DNA from: Sphaerisporangium sp039871875
GTDB lineage: Bacteria > Actinomycetota > Actinomycetes > Streptosporangiales > Streptosporangiaceae
Assembly (NCBI RefSeq): GCF_039871875.1
Contig: NZ_JBDPMD010000012.1
Span: 107,305 to 171,304 of the forward strand
Reading direction: 5' to 3'
Length of the DNA stretch: 64,000 nt
A model generated the notes under the pieces. The model worked only from the letters and a program-made list of their open reading frames with translations, was not told the origin of the DNA and did not search any database. Numbering within the stretch: the first letter of the stretch is position 1; each line of letters starts with the position of its first letter. Shown piece by piece: positions 57,954 to 64,000 of this stretch. A program made the translations under genes and the position numbers.

Positions 57954-60944
57954 TCAGCCGGTTACGGCTGTGGTGAGGGTTTCGGAGTGGGGGGCGGTGC
58001 GGGCGCGGGTGAGCATGGCGCGGGCGCGTTCCTCGTAGGCGGGGATGCCGAGGGTGTGGAAGACGGTGAGGGCCTGTTCCAGGTGGGCCACGGCGTGGGC
58101 GTGGTCGTCGCAGGACAGGGCCAGTTCGCCCAGGCCCAGGAGGGCGCGGCCCTCTGCCAGGCCGTCGCCGGAGGAGCGGCCCAGGCGGACCGCCTGGCGG
58201 AGGGCCTCTTCGGCTTCGGCCACCTCGCCGAGGCGCAGGCGGGCCACGCCCAGGCCGCACAGGACGTAGGTTTCGCCGATGGGGTCGCCGATCTCCCGGA
58301 CTATGTCGATGGCGGTGCCGAAGATCTCCGCGGCCAGGCTGGGTTCGTCCCACTGCAGGTAGGTGTCGCCCATGCGGTGCAGGACCTGGGCCTCCACCCG
58401 CCGGCTGCCGCCGCGGCGGCTGAGGGCCAGGGCTTCGGCGAGCAGGCGGCTCGCGCCTTCGGGGTCGCCGTCGTCGAGACGGAGCTGGGCGAGGTTGTGC
58501 AGGACGTACGCGGCGCCGACCTGGTCGCCGGTGCGGGTGAAGATGTCCAGTGCGTGGGTGTAGCGGGCGGCCGCCTCGTCGGCCAGGCCGCTCATGCGGT
58601 CGAGGAACGCGACGTTGCGCAGGACCAGCGCGACCCCCAGGTCGTCGCCGACCCGGTTGAACAGCTCGATGGCTTCCTCGAAGTCGCGCCGTGCCTCGGC
58701 GAGGCGCTTCAGCGTCATGTGCAGCGAGCCGCGTGAGTACAGGATGGCACCCTGGCCGCGGGGGTCGCCGGCGTGGCGGGCCGCGGCCAGGGCCACCTCG
58801 TGGGTCTCGCGCCAGTCGTCCAGATAGATGCGGGACTCGAACAGCGTGACGGCGCTGATGGCGAGGTCCCAGCACAGTTCGGCGAAACCGGCCCGTGCGG
58901 CCTGGCGGATGCCCGACACCAGCAGCGGGCGTTCGCGTTCGTACCACGCCATGGGGCTGGCGACGAGCTGGTCCACCAGTTTGCGTGGCAGCGGGCGGCG
59001 TGTCGCGCCGCTGTGGACCTGGAGGTACTCCTCGCCGTACACCCGGCGGTGGGCGGCCTCGGCGACGAACAGCAGGGTGCCGAGGGCCCGCTCCAGTGCC
59101 GTCTTGCGTTCGGCGGCGGTCTCCTCGGCGGCCAGGCGTTCGCGGGCGAAGACCCGCACGAGGTCGTGGAAGCGGTACTGGCTGTGCACGCCGTACCCCG
59201 GGCCGGCCGACTCGATGAGCTGGGCGTCGGCGAGTTCGTCCAGCAGGTCCTGCGCGTCGGTGTGCGACCCGCCGAGCAGGGCCCCGGCGAGCCACGCGGA
59301 GAAGACGCTGGTGTCGAGGATGGCGAGCAGGCGGAACAGGCGGCGGGCCTCGGGGCCGACGCTCTCGTAGGTGAGGGAGATGCTGGCGCGGATGCCCATG
59401 TCCCCGTGCTTGAGCTCGTCGAGCCTGCGGGTCTCGTCCTTCAGGCGGACGACGAGCTGGTCGATGCTCCAGTGGGGGCGGGCCGACAGGCGGGCCCCGG
59501 CGATGCGCAGCGCCAGCGGCAGGCGTCCGCACAGCTCCGACAGCTCGACGGCCTCGCCCGGCTCGGCCCGCACCCGGTCGGAGCCCGCGATGCGGCCCAG
59601 CAGTTCGAGGGACTGGTCGCTGTCGAAGATGTCCATCTCGATCTGGACGGCGCCGGGCAGCCCGGCGAGGCGGCTGCGGCTCGTGATGAGCACCGCGGAC
59701 GTGCGGTTGCCGGGCAGCAGCGGCAGCACCTGGCTCTCGCGCGCCGCGTCGTCCAGCACGATCAGCGTGCGCCGGTCGGCCAGCAGCGCGCGGTACATCT
59801 CGGCGCGTTCCTCCAGCCCGTCGGGCATGTCGCTGCCCGCCACGCCGAGCGCCCGCAGGAACCGCTCCAGCACCTGCATCGCGCTGACCTGCCGGTACGC
59901 GCCGCCGTGCAGGTCGGTGAAGAGCTGCCCGTCGGGGAAACGCTCGGCGACGGTGTGCGCGGCGTGCACCGCGAGGGTCGTCTTGCCGAGCCCGCCCTGC
60001 CCGGCGATCACGATGATCGGCACGGCCAGCCGGAAACGGTCCTCGGCGGCCAGGGCCAGTTCGCGCTGGATGGCGTCGAGCTGCTTGTTGCGCCCGGTGA
60101 AGTCGGCCACCGCGGCGGGCAGCAGCACAGGGACGGGACGCGCGGGCGGCGGCTCGGGCGGTTCGAGCGGGATGGTCGTGACCCTGGCCGGCCCGTTGAG
60201 GCTCTCGTCGGAGGTGAGGATCGCGTACTCCAGCCGCTGGAGCTGCTCGTTCGGCTCGATGCCGAGCTCCTCGACCATCGTCTCGCGCGCCAGGCGGTAG
60301 ACCCGCAGCGCGTCGGCCTGGCGGCCCGAGCGGTACAGCGCGAGCATGAGCTGCCCGCGCAGCCGCTCGCGCAACGGGTGCTCGGCGACGAGGGCGGTCA
60401 GCTCCCCCACCAGCTCGTGGTGGTGGCCGAGGTCCAGCTCCAGTTGCAGGCAGTCCTCGTTGGTGGTGACGCGGTGCTCGGCGAGCCGGTTCGCGGCGGC
60501 CCGGACCGGTCTGCTGTCGATGCCCACCATGGCCTCGCCCTGCCACAGCGCCAGCGCCTCGCGGTACTGGCGGACGGCGGTGTCGAGGTCGCCGGCGTCG
60601 CGCCGCCGCCGGGCCTCGGCGGTCAGCGTCTCGAAGCGGCGGACGTCCAGCGTGTCCTCGTCGGCCACCTCCAGGATGTAGCCGCGGGGGTGGGTGACGA
60701 TCAGGCCGGGACGGCCGTGCGCGGTGAACAGGCGGCGCAGCGCGGAGATGCAGATCTGGACCTGGGCCTTGGACGTGGGCGGGAGGACCTCGCCGTAGAT
60801 GGCGTCCACGAGGCGCTCGACGGTGACGACCCGGCCGGCGTCCAGAAGGAGGAGCGCGAGGGTGATGCGCTGCCGCAGTCCTCCGACGTCCAGGCGCCCG
60901 CTCTGCGCGAGCACCTCAAGTGGCCCCAGGATCCGGAACTCCAC
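57954..60944 (-). CDS. SARP-type regulator (BTAD + NB-ARC + TPR)
   Basis: A 996-residue AfsR-like protein from GTG 60944 (AAGGAG 8 bp upstream). Residues 1-90 form an OmpR-like DNA-binding domain (VEFRILGPLEVL, LRRLFTAHGRPGLIVTHPRG). BTAD runs to about 240 (YREALALWQGEAM, LMLALYRSGRQADALRVYRL). The NB-ARC domain has P-loop AGQGGLGKTTLAVHAA (about 308-323) and LIVLDDA, and about eight TPR repeats end the protein (FNRVGDDLGVALVLRNVAFL). It probably activates a secondary-metabolite pathway elsewhere in response to a ligand or phosphorylation. Confidence 0.9.
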   Translation of the reverse strand: MEFRILGPLEVLAQSGRLDVGGLRQRITLALLLLDAGRVVTVERLVDAIYGEVLPPTSKAQVQICISALRRLFTAHGRPGLIVTHPRGYILEVADEDTLDVRRFETLTAEARRRRDAGDLDTAVRQYREALALWQGEAMVGIDSRPVRAAANRLAEHRVTTNEDCLQLELDLGHHHELVGELTALVAEHPLRERLRGQLMLALYRSGRQADALRVYRLARETMVEELGIEPNEQLQRLEYAILTSDESLNGPARVTTIPLEPPEPPPARPVPVLLPAAVADFTGRNKQLDAIQRELALAAEDRFRLAVPIIVIAGQGGLGKTTLAVHAAHTVAERFPDGQLFTDLHGGAYRQVSAMQVLERFLRALGVAGSDMPDGLEERAEMYRALLADRRTLIVLDDAARESQVLPLLPGNRTSAVLITSRSRLAGLPGAVQIEMDIFDSDQSLELLGRIAGSDRVRAEPGEAVELSELCGRLPLALRIAGARLSARPHWSIDQLVVRLKDETRRLDELKHGDMGIRASISLTYESVGPEARRLFRLLAILDTSVFSAWLAGALLGGSHTDAQDLLDELADAQLIESAGPGYGVHSQYRFHDLVRVFARERLAAEETAAERKTALERALGTLLFVAEAAHRRVYGEEYLQVHSGATRRPLPRKLVDQLVASPMAWYERERPLLVSGIRQAARAGFAELCWDLAISAVTLFESRIYLDDWRETHEVALAAARHAGDPRGQGAILYSRGSLHMTLKRLAEARRDFEEAIELFNRVGDDLGVALVLRNVAFLDRMSGLADEAAARYTHALDIFTRTGDQVGAAYVLHNLAQLRLDDGDPEGASRLLAEALALSRRGGSRRVEAQVLHRMGDTYLQWDEPSLAAEIFGTAIDIVREIGDPIGETYVLCGLGVARLRLGEVAEAEEALRQAVRLGRSSGDGLAEGRALLGLGELALSCDDHAHAVAHLEQALTVFHTLGIPAYEERARAMLTRARTAPHSETLTTAVTG

Positions 60945-61442
60945 CTGTTGACTCCTTGCCAGAAAACCTCGGACCGATCCGGAAGTCTTCGCGCAACCAT
61001 GAGAGACGCGCTGGGCGCACGGCCACGGGCGGGCCGGCCCGGGGAACGGCCGTGGCCTTTCTTCGTGATGTGGGGGTGGACATCGGCGCCCGGCGTTTCT
61101 CTCGTCCCCTGGCGCATGTCCACTTTCCCCGGATAGTACAACCTGGTAGGTAAGGGGACCAGCCACATTACTGTGAGTGTGGTATTGAAGGCGTTCACGA
61201 ATGATGTAGGGAAACCGGCCGGGACTCCAGGGATGACCGATATATATGCCCATAAAGGGGATTTAGCGGCCAACGGCGGCGATATCTCTGCCGATCCGGC
61301 ACCTCTGCGGCGGACGGCCCGACACCTCACCGATGACCGTCCGTACTGTGCGGAGCGGCCCCCGGCGCAGGGGGTACGGCACGCGCGCGGGTGCGCGGCC
61401 GTAGGGGGCGGGCAGGGGTGCCCGCCGTGAGCTGGGCCGACC
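60945..61442. other. Intergenic region between SARP and metK leader
   Basis: 498 bp with no credible gene. AT-rich patches (gatatatatgcccataaagg near 61237-61257) look like the promoter of the minus-strand SARP gene. A TAGCAT at 61443, just beyond the region, may be the -10 box of the metK leader transcript. Confidence 0.4.
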
Positions 61443-61484
61443 TAGCATCGAATCCATCGAGCTTGCGACGGTTTTAGCTTCACG

Positions 61485-61553
61485 ATGAGGTGGTGTCCCT
61501 GGTCGGTGGTCTGCTTCGCAGCAAGTCCCCACGCGGCAAGGGCCATCGTGTGA
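61485..61553 (+). CDS. Candidate leader peptide upstream of metK
   Basis: A 22-codon ORF (MRWCPWSVVCFAASPHAARA, then IV) whose TGA stop (61551-61553) lies inside the ascending arm of the terminator at 61541. It is rich in Trp and Cys early on. No strong ribosome site is seen. The placement is what ribosome-controlled attenuation would need: ribosomes reaching the stop would stop the hairpin from forming. Suggestive only. Confidence 0.35.
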   Translation: MRWCPWSVVCFAASPHAARAIV

Positions 61554-61582
61554 GCGCCACTCGCACGATGGCCTTTGTTTTT
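61541..61582 (+). terminator. Intrinsic terminator in the metK leader
   Basis: A 14-bp stem with one G-T wobble (GGCCATCGTGTGAG / CTCGCACGATGGCC), loop CGCCA, then TTTGTTTTT. On the minus strand no T-run follows, so it works in the direction of metK. It ends 142 bp before the metK ATG, making a regulated terminator likely. No known SAM riboswitch fold was recognised. Confidence 0.85.
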
Positions 61583-61724
61583 CGCCACGGATTTCCGCGA
61601 ACACCGCCGCCCCCCGGCGTGCCACCTGATCCCCTGACGATTCCCGGGCGCCCCGCCGTGACGAGGCCCGCCACCACGCGAGGACCACCGGCCTCGCGGC
61701 TCACGAGCACACTGAGGAGTGAAG

Positions 61725-62906
61725 ATGTCCCGCCGCCTGTTCACCTCCGAGTCGGTCACCGAAGGCCACCCGGACAAGATCGCCGACCAGATCAGCGACG
61801 CCGTGCTGGACGCCATGCTCAAGGGCGACCCGAGGAGCCGGGTCGCCGTCGAGACCCTCATCACCACCGGCCAGGTCCACGTCGCCGGCGAGGTCACCAC
61901 CGAGACCTACGTCGACATCCCCGGCCTGATCCGCGACACCATCCTGGACATCGGCTACGACGCCTCCCACAAGGGCTTCGACGGCGCCTCCTGCGGCGTC
62001 TCGGTGTCCATCGGGGCCCAGTCGCCCGACATCGCCCAGGGGGTCGACGAGGCGTACGAGCACCGCGAGGGCGGCGCGGGCGACGAACTGGACCGGCAGG
62101 GCGCGGGCGACCAGGGCCTGATGTTCGGCTACGCGTGCCGCGAGACCCCCGAGCTGATGCCGCTGCCCATCCAGCTCGCCCACCGGCTGGCGCAGCGCCT
62201 GTCGGAGGTCCGCAAGGACGGCACCGCGCCCTACCTGCGCCCCGACGGCAAGACCCAGGTCACCATCGAGTACGACGGCGACCGTCCCGTGCGCCTCGAC
62301 ACCGTCGTGGTCTCCAGCCAGCACGCGCCGGAGATCGACCTCAAGGAGATGCTCGCGCCGGACGTCAAGGAGCACGTCGTCGACCCGCTGCTCGCCGGGT
62401 TGTCCATCGACACCGAGGGCTACCGGCTGCTGGTCAACCCCACCGGCCGTTTCGAGATCGGCGGCCCCATGGGCGACGCCGGCCTCACCGGTCGCAAGAT
62501 CATCGTCGACACCTACGGCGGCATGGCCCGCCACGGCGGCGGCGCCTTCTCCGGCAAGGACCCCTCCAAGGTCGACCGCTCCGCCGCCTACGCCATGCGC
62601 TGGGTCGCCAAGAACGTCGTCGCCGCCGGCCTCGCCGACCGCGCCGAGGTCCAGGTCGCCTACGCCATCGGCAAGGCCCAGCCCGTCGGCGTCTTCGTCG
62701 AGACCTTCGGCACCGAGCAGGTCTCCGTGGACGCCATCCAGCGCGCCATCCTGGAGGTCTTCGACCTGCGCCCCGCCGCCATCATCCGCGACCTGGACCT
62801 GCTGCGTCCCATCTACTCGGCGACCTCCGCCTACGGCCACTTCGGCCGCGAGGGTTTCTCCTGGGAGTCGCCCGACCGTGCCGACGCGCTGCGCCGGGCC
62901 GTCTGA
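61725..62906 (+). CDS. metK: S-adenosylmethionine synthetase
   Basis: A 393-residue MAT: MSRRLFTSESVTEGHPDKIA with the ATP-site His, GAGDQGLMFGYACRETPEL, GRFEIGGPMGDAGLTGRKI and GGGAFSGKDPSKVDRSAAY are the classic signatures. It makes SAM from methionine and ATP. GAGGAG 5 bp before ATG 61725 fixes the start. metH follows 10 bp downstream, so the two enzymes of the methionine cycle form an operon behind the attenuator-like leader. Confidence 0.97.
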   Translation: MSRRLFTSESVTEGHPDKIADQISDAVLDAMLKGDPRSRVAVETLITTGQVHVAGEVTTETYVDIPGLIRDTILDIGYDASHKGFDGASCGVSVSIGAQSPDIAQGVDEAYEHREGGAGDELDRQGAGDQGLMFGYACRETPELMPLPIQLAHRLAQRLSEVRKDGTAPYLRPDGKTQVTIEYDGDRPVRLDTVVVSSQHAPEIDLKEMLAPDVKEHVVDPLLAGLSIDTEGYRLLVNPTGRFEIGGPMGDAGLTGRKIIVDTYGGMARHGGGAFSGKDPSKVDRSAAYAMRWVAKNVVAAGLADRAEVQVAYAIGKAQPVGVFVETFGTEQVSVDAIQRAILEVFDLRPAAIIRDLDLLRPIYSATSAYGHFGREGFSWESPDRADALRRAV

Positions 62907-62916
62907 GGAGCGCGCC

Positions 62917-64000
62917 ATGACGTCATTCCGCGACGCCCTGTCCCGGCGGGTCCTGGTGGCGGACGGTGCGATGGGCACGATGCTGCAGGCCCACGACCCG
63001 TCGCTTGAGGACTTCCAGGGCCTCGAAGGCTGCAACGAGGTGCTGAACGTGACCCGGCCCGACGTGGTGGCCGGGGTGCACGACGCGTATCTGTCGGCGG
63101 GCGCCGACGTGGTGGAGACCAACACCTTCGGGGCGAACTGGGCGGCGCTCGGCGAGTACGACATCAGCCACCGCATCGGGGAACTGTCGGCCGCCGGCGC
63201 GCGGATCGCGCGGGAGCGTGCCGACCACTGGTCGGAGGTGTCCGGGCGGCGGCGGTACGTGCTCGGGTCCATGGGTCCGGGCACCAAGCTGCCGAGCCTC
63301 GGCCACACGACCTTCGCCGTTCTGCGGGAGGGGTACCGCCAGAACGCCGAGGGGTTGATCGAGGGCGGTGCCGACGGGCTCATCGTGGAGACCTGCCAGG
63401 ACCTGCTGCAGGTCAAGGCGGCCGTGCTCGGCGCGCGCGACGCCGTCGCCGCGTGCGGGCGTGACGTGGTGCTGGTGGTGCAGGTCACGATCGAGACCAA
63501 CGGGGCGATGTTGCTGGGGTCGGAGATCGGGGCGGCGCTGGGGGTGATCGAACCGCTGGGTGCCGATGTGATCGGGCTGAACTGCGCGACGGGCCCGGCG
63601 GAGATGAGCGAGCACCTGCGTTACCTGGCCCGGCACTGCGACGTGGCGATCTCCTGCATGCCCAACGCCGGGTTGCCCGAGCTGACCGCCGACGGCGCGC
63701 GGTACCCCCTCGGGCCCTCTGAACTCGCCGAAGCCCAGGCAGGTTTCGTCGAGCAGTTCGGGGTCGGCCTGGTCGGCGGCTGCTGCGGCACCACGCCGGA
63801 GCACATCGCCGCCGTCGCGCGGGCCGTGGCCGGACGGCCGGTCGCCGCGCGCCGGGCGGCCCCCGTGCGAGGCGCGGCGTCGTTGTATGCGCATGTGCCG
63901 TTCTCGCAGGATGCGTCGTATCTGGCGATCGGTGAGCGGACCAATGCCAATGGGTCGCGGGTGTTTCGTGAGGCGATGCTGGCGGGGCGGTGGGAGGAGT
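62917..64000 (+). CDS. metH: Cobalamin-dependent methionine synthase, N-terminal part
   Basis: 361 codons are visible before the window ends. The homocysteine-binding domain begins with ATG 62917 after GAGGAG: LVADGAMGTMLQAHDP, DVVETNTFGANW, and zinc ligands in GLNCATGPAEM and GGCCGTTPEH. The methyl-THF (pterin) domain starts at YLAIGERTNANGSRVFREAM. The cobalamin and SAM-activation domains should lie beyond the window. It remethylates homocysteine to supply metK. Confidence 0.95.
   Translation, partial: MTSFRDALSRRVLVADGAMGTMLQAHDPSLEDFQGLEGCNEVLNVTRPDVVAGVHDAYLSAGADVVETNTFGANWAALGEYDISHRIGELSAAGARIARERADHWSEVSGRRRYVLGSMGPGTKLPSLGHTTFAVLREGYRQNAEGLIEGGADGLIVETCQDLLQVKAAVLGARDAVAACGRDVVLVVQVTIETNGAMLLGSEIGAALGVIEPLGADVIGLNCATGPAEMSEHLRYLARHCDVAISCMPNAGLPELTADGARYPLGPSELAEAQAGFVEQFGVGLVGGCCGTTPEHIAAVARAVAGRPVAARRAAPVRGAASLYAHVPFSQDASYLAIGERTNANGSRVFREAMLAGRWEE

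Noticed and set aside
56872..60546. A 1224-codon frame joining the PPTase to sequence inside the SARP gene
   Set aside because: It is out of frame with the SARP protein, runs through the 99-bp repeats, and its upstream part is low-complexity Arg/Pro; the PPTase has its own starts.
58773..61136. 787-codon plus-strand frame opposite the SARP gene
   Set aside because: Antisense shadow; low-complexity composition and no recognised domain.
61443..61724. SAM-I, SAM-IV or SAH riboswitch before metK
   Set aside because: I could not find the conserved core of these classes; only a terminator and short hairpins are visible.

Overview
The window is high-GC, densely coded DNA typical of a filamentous actinomycete. 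Evidence: WhiB, SARP/AfsR-type, HxlR, TetR and AraC regulators, many GTG starts, a mycothiol-dependent enzyme family, secreted FN3-CBM2 proteins and an NgcEFG-type sugar transporter. A Streptosporangiales-like soil organism fits, but the sequence alone does not fix the genus. I found no rRNA, tRNA or CRISPR array.

Layout. 1-6600: accessory defence-like island. A minus-strand operon encodes an XRE-TPR regulator, a TIR protein with a C-terminal amyloid-like motif, an NLR-like P-loop protein with a matching N-terminal motif, and the start of a small membrane protein. An HNH nuclease, a gutted GntR pseudogene and an IS5-type transposase scar follow. 6.6-9.3 kb: ACC deaminase (acdS) with its GntR regulator and two copies of a palindromic operator, plus an alpha/beta hydrolase. 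9.5-15.3 kb: small secreted protein, HxlR/NmrA pair, ClpX-type zinc-finger/MazG pair with a double operator, a PLP decarboxylase and an SGNH hydrolase.

15.3-26.5 kb: an FN3-CBM2 / TetR / SPW / AraC / small-secreted-protein cassette, a membrane protein and a large M14 carboxypeptidase. A second, heavily eroded copy of the cassette follows, with only its FN3-CBM2 gene still intact. 26.9-32.9 kb: WhiB pair, an SIS-ngcEFG amino-sugar uptake operon, a cupin and a DUF2087 protein.

32.9-42.8 kb: type II NADH dehydrogenase-like gene divergent from a Nit1C-type operon (MSMEG_0565-0572 families). In order it holds a flavin oxidoreductase, amidohydrolase, nitrogen-starvation protein, radical SAM enzyme, a 36-codon ORF, a fused GNAT/AIR-synthase-like protein, a nitrilase, a second nitrilase-like protein lacking the catalytic Cys, and a glycosyltransferase. 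The genes are tightly spaced or overlapping and should act as one pathway. The family cluster is linked in other bacteria to nitrogen limitation and cyanide/nitrile nitrogen use.

42.8-57.6 kb: mixed accessory genes. These include a WxL/DUF916 surface-protein pair, a TetR regulon with a shared 15-bp operator, an OmpR-type two-component system with a PepSY protein, AlkB, and a phosphopantetheinyl transferase. 57.7-64 kb: a 99-bp tandem duplication, a 996-residue SARP-NB-ARC-TPR regulator, and core methionine-cycle genes metK and metH (cut by the window end). metK is preceded by a leader with a strong intrinsic terminator and a candidate leader peptide.
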